Below the pieces are notes generated by a model, which was given only the letters and a program-made list of their open reading frames with translations, ran no database searches and had not been told where the DNA came from. A DNA stretch of 64,000 nt from the NCBI GenBank assembly GCA_902706235.1, contig CACSJR010000015.1, forward strand, positions 62,001 through 126,000. Reading direction: 5' to 3'. Position 1 is the stretch's first letter. The number at the start of each line of letters is the position of its first letter. The stretch is from Citrobacter sp. 18056. Its GTDB lineage: Bacteria; Pseudomonadota; Gammaproteobacteria; Enterobacterales; Enterobacteriaceae. This document shows positions 7,319 through 17,379 of the stretch, one piece after another. The position numbers and the translations under genes were made by a program.

Positions 7319-9688
7319 TTAATTCAAAATTTCAATACGTATTAACCGGCTGTCAGCGCAGCCATGATCATCGACAGCACGGATTCGATATTGCCCGCGG
7401 TTGATAGGATGCCATTCAATGGCCGATTTACTGGCGGAATTGCCAAGGTAGATATCATCGACAAACCAGTAGACCTTTTTACTGTCCGCATCGGTCACCG
7501 CATTAAACGAAATCTTGTCGCGTCCTTGCTGAGATTGCCGCAGGGTGTAGACCGTATTTTTAAGCGGAGACGTTATGTGCGGTGGATTGCCGATGATGGC
7601 CATGCCCTCATCTTTACAGTGGTTCACTGGCGGTTTGCGTTTTGGAAGCCCCGCCTGAGCGAACACATTGGCCAAATCTGACGGCCAGAACTCGAACACT
7701 TCCGTGCGGGTTTCATTTTCGTCATAAGGCGGACACGCCACTTCACCGGTCAGTTTATCCAGCCTGACCGGGCGATAAACCGTATCGACCTTGATGGGCG
7801 ATTTTCCTGGAATAAACCAGGTTTTGCCTTTTTGCTTGCACCACTGCGTCGGCAAATTTCCGCTGGCGAGGCAGATATCGACTCGTTTTAGCCGCTTAGG
7901 GAAGGGATGACGGGGTTCCTGCAAAGCGGGATAGCTGGCGTTAATGCTGTCAATGATATTGAAGAACAGCGGCGCGGCGGCTTCAGCGCCCACAAATACG
8001 TTATTGCCTTTGCTGTTGAAATTGCCTTCCCAGACCACCAGAACGTACGGCCCGAAAATCCCCACGCTCCAGGCATCGCGGAACCCCCACGATGTGCCGG
8101 TTTTCCAGTAAACCGGTAACAATGAAGGCTGCTGAGCCAGTGTATCGCCAGGGCGGTGATGCTGACTTAGCATATCCAGCGTCATAAAGCTGGCTTCCTC
8201 ACTGAGTAATCTGACAGGCGTTACGACAGCCGGATCACGCTTTCGCATCCGCAACGGTTGCAGCACACCACGGTTCGCCAGCAGCGCATACAGTTTTGCC
8301 AACTCCTGCATCGTCACTTCCCCCCCGCCCAGCACCAGCGAAAGGCCGTAGTGATTTTCGCTGGCCATCTTCGCGATGCCTGCTAGTCGCAAAAACTGAT
8401 AGAGCGTAGGCTGCCGGAGCTGTGAGGCGACGTACACCGCCGGGATATTACGGCTGAAATTCAGAGCATCGGTAGCGGTCACCGGGCCAAGAAAACGGCG
8501 GTCAAAATTCTCCGGCGCATAAGCCCCGAATGCCGAAGGCACATCTCTGAGAATGGTCATCGGATGCAACACTCCCTGATCCATTCCCAGCGCATAAATA
8601 AAAGGTTTAAGCGCCGAGCCCGGCGAGCGCCTGGCATTCGTGCCGTTCACCTGCCCCTGAATGCTGCGGTTGTAATAATCCGCCGACCCCACCAGCGCCC
8701 GAACGCCCATATCGCGAGTATCGACCAACAGGACAGCGGCATTATGGATCCCACGGCTTTCATTGCGGGCAATGAAAGCGTTGACCTGCCGCTCGATCAA
8801 CCGCTGCAAACCAGCGTCCAGCGTGGTATTCACACGAGTATCGCTCTGAACCAACTGCTGATTTTGCTGGCGCAACTGCTCGATAAAGTGCGGTGCGATG
8901 TACGGCATCTGTTCCGGTTGACGCAGCGCCAACGGCAGTTTGAATAATGAAATCTGGCTGCTGTCGTTCGTGTAATGCGCCTGCCAGCGGCTGAACAACC
9001 GGTTGCGTGCCCGAGTCAGTGCCGTACCCAATACGCCGGTTTTGGTGTCAATTCGGTCACTGGGGGATTGCGGCAAAACAGCTAGCGTCAGTGCTTCCGG
9101 CAGTGTCAGGTCTTTCGGGGCTTTGTTGAAATAAATCAGGCTGGCCGCGCCGATACTTTCAATGTTGCGGCCATACGGCGCGTAGTTAAGATAGGCTTCA
9201 AGAATATCGCGTTTGGAATAACTCAGTTCCAGCTGGACTGCACGTAAAATCTGCATGATCTTGCCCGATGGCGTTCGGGTATAGAGATGCCAGCGCATCC
9301 GTGCCAGTTGCATGGTGATGGTCGAACCGCCCTGCATTTTTCCACCCGCCACATAACTGCGCCAGAAACCCCGCATCAGGCTGAACGGATTGAAACCCGG
9401 ATTGACGTAAAACCAGCGATCTTCGTGCAACAACAGGCCTTTTACCGCCAGCGGCGAAACCTGTTCCAGCGGCGTCCACACGCGATAACGATCGTCATTC
9501 GCCAGCGTGATGCGCATCAGCGTACCCTGCCGGTCATAATAAACGGATGAAAAAGGTTGCCCCTGAGAAAGCGGCGGATGCGGCCAGAGGCGGCACGCCA
9601 GAAGCAGCAGCGCCAGTAAAAAAACCGCCATGGCGATATTTTGCAGAAGGCGTTTGGCTGTTTTGAAAAAAAGAGGAAAGGTGATCAT
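7319..9688 (-). CDS. pbpC: Penicillin-binding protein 1C
   Basis: A 789-residue bifunctional peptidoglycan glycosyltransferase/transpeptidase-type protein. One N-terminal membrane anchor (about 18-32) is followed by a GT51 domain with catalytic-type E89 in HEDRWFY and GGSTITMQLAR near 120-130. The penicillin-binding domain has SPGSALKPF (nucleophile S358, K361), SRN at 412-414 and KTGTS at 529-533. A C-terminal Ig-like PBP1C domain ends the protein. The usual GT51 histidine of EDxxFxxHxG is asparagine here (N96), which may weaken glycosyltransfer. It follows the alpha-2-macroglobulin gene by 58 bp, the classic pairing thought to couple wall repair to protease trapping. The length is close to E. 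coli PbpC (about 770). Confidence 0.95.
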   Translation of the reverse strand: MITFPLFFKTAKRLLQNIAMAVFLLALLLLACRLWPHPPLSQGQPFSSVYYDRQGTLMRITLANDDRYRVWTPLEQVSPLAVKGLLLHEDRWFYVNPGFNPFSLMRGFWRSYVAGGKMQGGSTITMQLARMRWHLYTRTPSGKIMQILRAVQLELSYSKRDILEAYLNYAPYGRNIESIGAASLIYFNKAPKDLTLPEALTLAVLPQSPSDRIDTKTGVLGTALTRARNRLFSRWQAHYTNDSSQISLFKLPLALRQPEQMPYIAPHFIEQLRQQNQQLVQSDTRVNTTLDAGLQRLIERQVNAFIARNESRGIHNAAVLLVDTRDMGVRALVGSADYYNRSIQGQVNGTNARRSPGSALKPFIYALGMDQGVLHPMTILRDVPSAFGAYAPENFDRRFLGPVTATDALNFSRNIPAVYVASQLRQPTLYQFLRLAGIAKMASENHYGLSLVLGGGEVTMQELAKLYALLANRGVLQPLRMRKRDPAVVTPVRLLSEEASFMTLDMLSQHHRPGDTLAQQPSLLPVYWKTGTSWGFRDAWSVGIFGPYVLVVWEGNFNSKGNNVFVGAEAAAPLFFNIIDSINASYPALQEPRHPFPKRLKRVDICLASGNLPTQWCKQKGKTWFIPGKSPIKVDTVYRPVRLDKLTGEVACPPYDENETRTEVFEFWPSDLANVFAQAGLPKRKPPVNHCKDEGMAIIGNPPHITSPLKNTVYTLRQSQQGRDKISFNAVTDADSKKVYWFVDDIYLGNSASKSAIEWHPINRGQYRIRAVDDHGCADSRLIRIEILN

Positions 9689-9707
9689 CTTGCTACTCAG
9701 CGTCAGT

Positions 9708-9734
9708 TACGCCCCGCCAAAACTGCGGGGCGTA
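9708..9734 (-). other. Strong hairpin between alpha-2-macroglobulin gene and pbpC
   Basis: A perfect 10-bp stem (TACGCCCCGC / GCGGGGCGTA) with a 7-base loop lies in the 58-bp gap ahead of pbpC. No T-run follows it on the transcribed strand, so it is not a standard terminator. It could shield the upstream mRNA or reduce read-through into pbpC. Confidence 0.55.
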
Positions 9735-9746
9735 GTCTGCGGTCTA

Positions 9747-12700
9747 TTATTTTTTAGCAACAGCCGGTTCGTCTGCCGGGACGACCACCAGTTTTTGATC
9801 ACTGACGGACAGCGCCTGAACTTCGCGGTCATACATCGCTTCGCCATACGCTGGCGGGATGATGAAACTGCCGGTGTTGGTGGCTTTTATCTGATACACA
9901 AACTCCTGCACATCGGCGCTGGCGCTGCCGTAAATGACCACGCGGTCTTCGCGAATGTCGCTGTAATCCGGCGCCCATGTCGAGCCGGAGGCTGCCAGCG
10001 GTGACTGCCAGGATGCGGAAGCCCCTGCATCGCTGTTTTCATCGCTGCTGTCAGATTCCGGTTCCGGTGCCGTTTGCTGTACCACTTCAAATCCGCCCGG
10101 CAGTAAATCGACAATCGCCAGATTGTCCTGCCCTTCTTTCGAATTGGCGCGGATTTTCAGGTGTACGTTGATTTTCTGCCCCAGCGTAATTTGCGTGATC
10201 GGTTTACCCCGTTCATCAGTGTAATCGCGGGTGATTTCCAACCCACGCGAAATAGCTTTCTTCGGCGCGGCGAGGTCATAACCGGCCTGCGTCACCACGT
10301 ACCACGCTGGTGCGTCGTTACCATTTTCCACGTGCAATGCCTTAGCATCGGCGGTGAAGTTGGCTTTCGCAAACAGCCCCTGAACGCTGGAAATCAGCTG
10401 CGGTTCAACATTTTTAGCTTTACTGAGCTGCGTAATTTTCAGCGCGTCCGGTGCCGTGGCCTGTGCAGCGACCTGTACGGAATAACTCTCCAGCGCCAGA
10501 ATGCTCATTGCTGAAGAGTAGGTGGTGTAACGCTCCTCTTTCAGCGATTTGACCATGTTCTCCAGCACCTGCGGTGGAATGGCTGATACTTTTTCCGGGA
10601 AGTGACGGGTGATGAGATACAAACGCGTCGCGTCCTGAACCAGCGGATCAAAGTAACTCTGCGTCCACCAGGCTTTGTCATACGCCTTACTCAGCTGTTT
10701 CCACGTTGGCTGTAGCAGTGTATTGGCTTCATCATCCATTTTCAGCATGCGGTAGGATGACGCCAGATACAGCGCACTGAGGTCGGTTTTCCAGGTGTCC
10801 GGATAGCGTTGTTGCAGCGTATCCTGCACCGACGCCAGCGAACTGGTGGTGATTTCACCCTGACGAGTCAGCAGATACACCGCCCATGCGCGCAAACGAA
10901 GCGTGTACAAATCATCATTCCGATTGGCCGCCAGCTCACGCAGAGCCGCATTGGCCTCATCAAGCATACCTGTCGGTAACGCAACGCCCGCGGTTTTGGC
11001 TTCCAGCAGATATTGCACCACATACGGCGTGACGAAAGGATCGGTTTGCGGCGATGAACGCCACAGGCCAATCGCGCCGCTGTCGTTCTGACGCGAGCGC
11101 AGGACAGTCAGCATCTCTTTCAGCTTTTTGCTGTTCTCCGCCGGGCTCAACGACCCCTTCATTTCAGGATGCAGACGGTCGAGGATCATTGGAATCGAAC
11201 GACTGACAAGCTGCTCAGAACAGTAGTACGGATAATCAGCCAGATACTGTGAAAGCCCGTTGGTCAGCACCAGCGGCGAGTTGGAAACCGCGGCTTTGCG
11301 CACTGCGTAAGCAGCAAACATCTGACGCAGGTTATCAACATTCTGGCTGCTGCCGCTCATGCGTCCCATCACAGACTGTGTGCGGAATGGCATGGCCGGA
11401 CGTACCGACGTGTTGATGGTGCGCCGGCTGGTTTTATCGGCATACTTCGCTTCGAAGACCAGCGGTGCATCACCCAATACGGCTTTGGCGCGCAAACGGA
11501 AATTAATCACGCCTTCACGTTTTGCAGCCAAAGACAGGTTCTGATCCGCTTTACCGACCACTTCAAGCTGCGACGGTACAGTCAGATGCACAGCGATGGC
11601 CACGCTCTTGTCGTTCAGCCCTTCGAGGTTATTGCTCACGCCGACGCTGACATCAAACTCATCGCCCGGCGCGACCATTGCGGGCACGTTTGGCGTCATG
11701 ATGAAGTTGTCGCGCACGGTCGCTGAAGTCTGCGCTTTGCCGATTTTGTCCGGGGTGACGGAAATCGCCATCACACGGATTTTGCCATTGAAATAGTCCG
11801 GCACCTGATAATCAAACTGCTTCTCACCGTTGACTTCGGTAATGCCCGACCAGTATGCCACCGGTTTGTCGCGTTTGCGTTTGAACGGGTTGACGTTCAG
11901 ATCCAGCCCTTCGCCGGCATCACCGCCTGGCGCAGCCGCCAGTTGCATCAGCTTGCTGAACTCCGGCAGGATCAGGTCGAGGATTTGCGAACTTTCCACG
12001 CCCAGCTCGCGCTTGCGGAAGAAATATTCCAGCGGATCTTTCAGGCGATAACGCGCTACCTGCAAAATACCTTCGTCCACGGCAAACAATGCAACCTGCT
12101 GCGGGCCATCAGTCTTAACGGTCATCACCAGGTTTTCGCCCGGCTTAATAACTTCCGGCGCATCAACACTCAGCGAGTTCTGCCGCGCTTTGGTGCTGAT
12201 CTTAAACGGCATCACGCCGTAGCTCAGCGGGCTCATAAAGATTTCACTGGAATTCACATTACGCACAAACTGCACGTTGATGTAGCCGTTGCCTTCCATT
12301 CCGGCAGGCACGCGGATTTTCTGCACGGAACTGGTGGTATCAGTGTGGAACCACTGCCAACTGTAAACTTTGTCTTTCTCAATGGTGATCAGCCCGCTGC
12401 CGGTATAAGGCGCGTTGATGGAAACTTCGATTTCCTCACCCGGCTGATATTCCGCCTGATTGAGTTTCAGCTTCAGCTCGGCGTTGCGATCCAGCGAACG
12501 GCTGAGGTTGGCGTTGCCCGCGACGGTATACGCAATGCGGTTAAGCACTTTGCCCTGCGCGTCTTCTACCACCAGCACGAAATCCCCCGGTTTGTCGGTT
12601 GCCAGCGTCAGGTCGTTACCCTGCGCGGTGAGCGAAAGCGGTTGTTCCGAAAGCTGCACTTCCTTCATTTTCGACTGATATTTATAAACACCGGAATCCT

Positions 12701-15700
12701 GCTTAGTCAGAACCGAAATGTATTTCTGTTCAATCAGCGCCACTTTCAGTGCAGGCAGGGCAATCTGTTTCAGCGCCGGATCAACGGCAATCACGTTCAG
12801 ATGACGAACCGCGCCGCGGTTGATGTACCCCAAATCGCCATCCGGTTTCACACCGATCAGATAATCGTACGGCGAAACCAGAACCCGTGCGGTCGCAGAG
12901 ACTGAACGCCCGCCACCGGCCACAAAGGCTTCTGACAGCAGTTGCAGCTGATACGTCGCATCGGCATAAGATTTCAGATCCAGCGGAATATTCGCCGTGC
13001 CTTTCTCATCAGTCGTGCGGTCTTCCAGATTGGTTTCAAACCCGTCGCTGTTCTGGCGATTCTCGTAAAACGCATAGTCCGGGAACGCGTCGAAGCTCGG
13101 ATACATCGGGCGCAGCGTCAGTTTCGACGTTACACGGCGATTCTGCGCTGGCGTATCAAACAGGTTTTGCACGTCGATATTGGCCTGCAATTCCGTCGGT
13201 TTCACCCAGCCCTGCTTACGTTCCGGCGTCAGTTGCAGTTTCACTTTCAACTGATCCGGTTCGAACTCTTTTACATTGACCGAGGTGTGGCCCAACAACA
13301 AAGAAGATTTGTTGTCCTTCCCGATAAGATACAGATAAACGTTCCATTCACCGGTCGGTGAATTATCGTCGGTCGTATAACTCAGCTCGTTGAATCCGCT
13401 GGTACCGAGCGTCAGGGGAATAGTGCTCATCAGTTTGTCGCGCGGGTCGTGTATTTCGGCGCGCACCGGAACACCGGCAAGGCTCATACTCCAGTCGGCT
13501 GCACGAGTGATCAACCCGATGTTGAAAGTATCGCCCGGACGATAAACACCGCGATCGGAGAACAGATAACTACTCAGCGTACGCGGGTCGTTCGGGGTTT
13601 CTTCGCCATCCACGTCGAACCGCGAGAAGTCGAGGCCGCGATCGTTGTTCCGGTCAACAGGCAAGAACGAAACATCACCGTCTTTTTCGACCAGGAACAT
13701 CACCGGTTGCCGCTCGCTGGTATAAACATCCAGCGCCGGGAAACGCACGTGCCCATCGTCGCCGGTGGTTTGCGTCAGCAGCGTGACGCCGTTTTTCGCG
13801 ATCACCGACACTTTGGCGTTGCTGACCGGCGTACCGCTGTGAATCGACTGCACAAATACGTCGCGGGTTTTATCCTGCGAACGCTTGGCAATAATCCCCA
13901 GATCGGTGACCACCACAAAGCGGGAATCGCCGACCGGCGCGTCGTCTCCGCTCTGATCGTCATCCTGATACTGATAACCGTCGTCATCGGTCACCGGTTT
14001 TTCTTCTTTCTTCTTCGGATCCCATTCCGACAGCGTCAGCAGGAATACGCCGCGATGCGAACTCGGATCGGCGGACAGATAACGGGAAAGATCGACGCCC
14101 TGATAATTAATTTCACCCGGTTTGTCGTTATTGACCGCCGTCTGGTATTTGAAATGCTCGGTAAAATACTCGTCATTCAGACGGTTAAACGCCGCCGACG
14201 AATAGTCACGGCTTTTGAACGACACAATGTGTTGCAACTGGCTTGGGATCACGCGTTTGATGTCCAGACGCATTCCCGGCACGTTACGTGCCGCCACGCT
14301 GATTTGTTTGTCACCCTTCACTGATAGCAACGAACCCTGCGACATAAAATGTAGTGCCTTTGGATAATCCGGGATGTCAACAATGCGATAGACTTTTCCC
14401 GGCATTTTATAGCCGCCTGAAGAGGTCAAAATATTGTCGATTTCCACCAGCATGGCGCGGTGTGCAGGCGCATCGAAGTGGAAACTGAACTGCGGCTGAT
14501 AGTCATTTTCTGCTTCGTTCAACTGGATGTTCAGTGGTGTAGATTGCGCCATCACGTTGCTGTCGACATCGTCCACACTCCAGTCGGCGTAATCGTTCGG
14601 GCCGGTCGCAGCGTCGGAATCGTTCGGATCGTGCTGTGGTAACAACCAGGCTTTCACCGCTCGGCTGAGATCTTTATCTTTCACCGCGTCGCTAAACCCG
14701 ATAAGCAGTGCTCGCTGACCTTTCTCGCTGTCGGCATCTACCACCTGTGCGCTGACATCACTCACCGCCAGGCTGTAAAGCGTTGGCACGGAAACACTAA
14801 CATTCCGCACCTGTCTGGTCGCGTTCGATGCTACCGACGCCTTCACGCCCTCACCTATCGTCAGGTGGACAGAACCGCCGTGATCGAGCGATTTCAGCGG
14901 TTCAGAATGGACCCAGGCATTGAGTTTTTTCTGGTCATATACCACAGAATAGTTGAGTCTGGATTCATTTTTGGCTTTCCCTTCACGCAAACCGAGAGAG
15001 AGTTGTTTCTCAAAACTGGCCGCATCCACCGGCGCATTGAAGCTGATATTGAAAATCGCGCTGCGTTTTTGAGGATCTTGCGGGTCCTGATAATACTCAG
15101 CGGTTCCGGGCTGATAATCGAATGCTGGTGCAGTGAATTCATAACGCGTGCTCGACAGTTTGATTTGCGGCGCGAGTAACACGTCCGGCGTAAAACTCAC
15201 TTCGTATTGGGTACCCATCGGCAGCGGTTTTTTGGGCGTGAACGTGAGCGTATGGTCACTGATCCATTTCCATTCGCCTTCAGTTGCCGGTGCCAGTGAA
15301 ATGCCTTTTTCGACCACTTTGCCCACATCAGTCAGTGGCGCAGCAGAATGCCTGAAATTAAAGATGACCTCCTGAGGCACAATTTTTTGCGCGGCATAAT
15401 TAATTTCTTCCGGATCTCTGACCCGCACGCTGGTTTCCTGATACACCATCGGTGCCGGTTCAATTGGCTGTGGGCGGTTTAACCACCAGTGCCAACCGTA
15501 AACGCCCGCACTTCCCGCGCAAAGCAGCACCAGAATAACCAGGCTGATGGCTTTCGGATGTTTAACGACGCAGCCTTCCAGGCGTGTAAATCCGTACTTA
15601 AGCCAGCCGGAGATTACCATCCACCACGTTGGCGCACGCCAGTCGATATTACCGACAACAGGTTTCATCACCCGGCCAAGCAGACTTAACATAAAAGCCA

Positions 15701-15764
15701 GTGTGCGAAGGACACATTTTATCAATGTAAAAGGCAATCGAAGTAAGAATCTGAGTAAATCCAT
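9747..15764 (-). CDS. Large membrane-anchored alpha-2-macroglobulin family protein
   Basis: A 2005-residue bacterial alpha-2-macroglobulin, longer than E. coli YfhM (about 1650). Instead of a lipobox it has a single N-terminal membrane segment (AISLVILVLLCAGSAGVYGW, about 72-92 from the chosen start) preceded by a long cytoplasmic, partly hydrophobic leader. MG domains follow, then a thioester-type motif YPYYCSEQ (Cys at codon 1519 counted from 15776), an alpha/alpha toroid and a C-terminal domain. The Cys and Gln of CxEQ are kept. The protein should act in the periplasm as a protease trap paired with PbpC. I take the ATG at 15764 (AAAGGTG upstream) over an in-frame GTG four codons earlier. 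A bait region cannot be located by eye. Confidence 0.93.
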   Translation of the reverse strand: MDLLRFLLRLPFTLIKCVLRTLAFMLSLLGRVMKPVVGNIDWRAPTWWMVISGWLKYGFTRLEGCVVKHPKAISLVILVLLCAGSAGVYGWHWWLNRPQPIEPAPMVYQETSVRVRDPEEINYAAQKIVPQEVIFNFRHSAAPLTDVGKVVEKGISLAPATEGEWKWISDHTLTFTPKKPLPMGTQYEVSFTPDVLLAPQIKLSSTRYEFTAPAFDYQPGTAEYYQDPQDPQKRSAIFNISFNAPVDAASFEKQLSLGLREGKAKNESRLNYSVVYDQKKLNAWVHSEPLKSLDHGGSVHLTIGEGVKASVASNATRQVRNVSVSVPTLYSLAVSDVSAQVVDADSEKGQRALLIGFSDAVKDKDLSRAVKAWLLPQHDPNDSDAATGPNDYADWSVDDVDSNVMAQSTPLNIQLNEAENDYQPQFSFHFDAPAHRAMLVEIDNILTSSGGYKMPGKVYRIVDIPDYPKALHFMSQGSLLSVKGDKQISVAARNVPGMRLDIKRVIPSQLQHIVSFKSRDYSSAAFNRLNDEYFTEHFKYQTAVNNDKPGEINYQGVDLSRYLSADPSSHRGVFLLTLSEWDPKKKEEKPVTDDDGYQYQDDDQSGDDAPVGDSRFVVVTDLGIIAKRSQDKTRDVFVQSIHSGTPVSNAKVSVIAKNGVTLLTQTTGDDGHVRFPALDVYTSERQPVMFLVEKDGDVSFLPVDRNNDRGLDFSRFDVDGEETPNDPRTLSSYLFSDRGVYRPGDTFNIGLITRAADWSMSLAGVPVRAEIHDPRDKLMSTIPLTLGTSGFNELSYTTDDNSPTGEWNVYLYLIGKDNKSSLLLGHTSVNVKEFEPDQLKVKLQLTPERKQGWVKPTELQANIDVQNLFDTPAQNRRVTSKLTLRPMYPSFDAFPDYAFYENRQNSDGFETNLEDRTTDEKGTANIPLDLKSYADATYQLQLLSEAFVAGGGRSVSATARVLVSPYDYLIGVKPDGDLGYINRGAVRHLNVIAVDPALKQIALPALKVALIEQKYISVLTKQDSGVYKYQSKMKEVQLSEQPLSLTAQGNDLTLATDKPGDFVLVVEDAQGKVLNRIAYTVAGNANLSRSLDRNAELKLKLNQAEYQPGEEIEVSINAPYTGSGLITIEKDKVYSWQWFHTDTTSSVQKIRVPAGMEGNGYINVQFVRNVNSSEIFMSPLSYGVMPFKISTKARQNSLSVDAPEVIKPGENLVMTVKTDGPQQVALFAVDEGILQVARYRLKDPLEYFFRKRELGVESSQILDLILPEFSKLMQLAAAPGGDAGEGLDLNVNPFKRKRDKPVAYWSGITEVNGEKQFDYQVPDYFNGKIRVMAISVTPDKIGKAQTSATVRDNFIMTPNVPAMVAPGDEFDVSVGVSNNLEGLNDKSVAIAVHLTVPSQLEVVGKADQNLSLAAKREGVINFRLRAKAVLGDAPLVFEAKYADKTSRRTINTSVRPAMPFRTQSVMGRMSGSSQNVDNLRQMFAAYAVRKAAVSNSPLVLTNGLSQYLADYPYYCSEQLVSRSIPMILDRLHPEMKGSLSPAENSKKLKEMLTVLRSRQNDSGAIGLWRSSPQTDPFVTPYVVQYLLEAKTAGVALPTGMLDEANAALRELAANRNDDLYTLRLRAWAVYLLTRQGEITTSSLASVQDTLQQRYPDTWKTDLSALYLASSYRMLKMDDEANTLLQPTWKQLSKAYDKAWWTQSYFDPLVQDATRLYLITRHFPEKVSAIPPQVLENMVKSLKEERYTTYSSAMSILALESYSVQVAAQATAPDALKITQLSKAKNVEPQLISSVQGLFAKANFTADAKALHVENGNDAPAWYVVTQAGYDLAAPKKAISRGLEITRDYTDERGKPITQITLGQKINVHLKIRANSKEGQDNLAIVDLLPGGFEVVQQTAPEPESDSSDENSDAGASASWQSPLAASGSTWAPDYSDIREDRVVIYGSASADVQEFVYQIKATNTGSFIIPPAYGEAMYDREVQALSVSDQKLVVVPADEPAVAKK

Positions 15765-15911
15765 TTGTAACTGCACCTTTTATTTTTATCACTCAAAAAC
15801 TGAAGCAATATAATAAGAAAACATTCCAATCTTAAGGTCATGAATCAGGTTTAAATCCCGATAATAAGAGTTTTGACAAAACGCCCTATCCCCTCATCAT
15901 CAGAGATAAGT

Positions 15912-16382
15912 TTAAAGCAACAACACCTGAACACTTAACTTACAAACACCAATAACGATGAAAGCACAAAAAAACAAAACCAACATCCAGCTCAATTTAT
16001 AAAAAATATTATTTGCGCCATTCCCGAAGCGAGAAAGAAACACATTTTGCCCTATAATAAATCCGGAGGATTTTTGTCGAAACTGGATAATATAAAAAAT
16101 ACAGCAGCCGAACATAAGCAGGAGACACACAGCGCCGGCAGGCCTGGAAAAAATCACCGCGAGAAATAAGCTAGCAAAAATTAAGCAGCCAAAGACCTTT
16201 GCAGCGGAAGATTCCATTTCCTTTAATTCATTACGAATGGACTCATCATGTCCTTCCTTCCAGCGCCGGAGTGTGGAGGAACTGAAATGATACTTTTCAC
16301 ATAAAATTTTATTTGACACACCATCTTTGGCCTGAGATAGGATATCGGCTATTTGTTCATCTGTAAATCGCTTTGCTCTCAA
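15912..16382 (-). CDS. Transposase-like HTH fused to membrane helices
   Basis: A 156-residue protein with two unlike halves. Residues 1-45 (RFTDEQIADILSQAKDG, then STLRRWKEG) match the helix-turn-helix of IS3-type OrfA transposases. From about 60 onward there are three hydrophobic stretches (about 62-79, 83-102 and 126-156) that look like membrane helices. No IS ends or OrfB are nearby. The likely start is TTG, since AAGGA lies 9 bp upstream and no ATG fits. It may be a membrane-tethered DNA-binding regulator, or a domesticated IS fragment joined to a membrane gene. Function is unknown; the continuous frame is directly visible. Confidence 0.65.
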   Translation of the reverse strand: MRAKRFTDEQIADILSQAKDGVSNKILCEKYHFSSSTLRRWKEGHDESIRNELKEMESSAAKVFGCLIFASLFLAVIFSRPAGAVCLLLMFGCCIFYIIQFRQKSSGFIIGQNVFLSRFGNGANNIFYKLSWMLVLFFCAFIVIGVCKLSVQVLLL

Positions 16383-16459
16383 CTAAAATGATCCTTGTTC
16401 TTCTATGATGTTATGCGGCCACAAAACTTGTGATTACCGAAATATATTTTTTTGAAGCC

Positions 16460-17221
16460 TTACCTGAGATAATTTTTTGTTTCGCTGGTATCATAATCAG
16501 TAATGTCGACTGCAATCGGTAATTGTCCTTTTCGATACAAGAATACGTCCCACGAATCTTCCGGCGAAGTTTTCGACTGCCATTTTTTGACATCAAAATT
16601 CATACACTCATTTTTCCCAAGTAAAAAACTGAGTGCCTTTTTATCACTATAACTAACTTGAACACCTAAAGCTTCGTAGTGCCGCGTTATTTCGCTGGCG
16701 TAGTAAGACCAGTCATCCATTGCAGTATAATAATCCTGCGCTTCTTGCGAGTTTTCATTCGCGAATTTTTTTTGTTCTGGATAAATAACAACCAAAGCGG
16801 TTTCCTTCAAATCAATAGATTGCTCTCTCATAGTATGGCCAGAACAATGCTGATAGCGGGTTACCATCCTGGGAGACATCACCTTTTGATAGTTAACGAT
16901 GAGCCAACCTGCAGCAATTCGCCCATCGTTATATAATGGCATCACTGTGTCATCAGAAAGCGTTACAGAGGATTCTGAATCGTTATAGGTACCGAATGGT
17001 TCCAACGCGGCCATAGTGTCAATACCCGATGCAGCCTGGTTGCAACCAGGACAAGTGCGAGCTGTGCCATCGCTGTAGAAACCAATCAAGCCACTACTTG
17101 AAGAAAACAAATATTTTAACATAAATGTGGGTGCGTTTTTTTCAGTAGAACCTGCATAAAACGGCCAAAGTAAAAATATAAATATTGCACAATTCATAAT
17201 CTGTCGTAAAATTATCATCAT
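16460..17221 (-). CDS. Secreted protein of unknown function
   Basis: A protein of about 253 residues from the ATG at 17221 (MMIILRQIMNC). An N-terminal hydrophobic stretch ending FYAGSTE looks like a signal peptide or anchor. The frame also runs upstream to 17371, but that extension is basic and irregular and I leave it out. The mature part is polar and holds a TCPGC pair early on, two further cysteines, and NDGRIAAGWLIVNYQKV. I do not recognise the family. It lies in an AT-rich run with the interrupted secreted gene upstream, 158 bp away. The setting beside transposon debris suggests recent acquisition. Start choice is uncertain by a few codons. Confidence 0.6.
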   Translation of the reverse strand: MMIILRQIMNCAIFIFLLWPFYAGSTEKNAPTFMLKYLFSSSSGLIGFYSDGTARTCPGCNQAASGIDTMAALEPFGTYNDSESSVTLSDDTVMPLYNDGRIAAGWLIVNYQKVMSPRMVTRYQHCSGHTMREQSIDLKETALVVIYPEQKKFANENSQEAQDYYTAMDDWSYYASEITRHYEALGVQVSYSDKKALSFLLGKNECMNFDVKKWQSKTSPEDSWDVFLYRKGQLPIAVDITDYDTSETKNYLR

Positions 17222-17379
17222 CCTTAAAAACCACCACATATATTTATTAGGGCCAAACCCCAAAGTTAAATGCTGCAATACTCTAATATAAAAATTTAAT
17301 TGAATGGTCTCAACATTGCGGACAACCATTGAGATAATTAAATTCTTAAAAATCGCTACTCTGAGACACATCGTTTAAA

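Noticed and set aside
11943..12905. 320-codon plus-strand frame opposite the alpha-2-macroglobulin gene
   Set aside because: It is antisense to a conserved protein and has low-complexity His/Arg/Gln-rich translation typical of a shadow frame.
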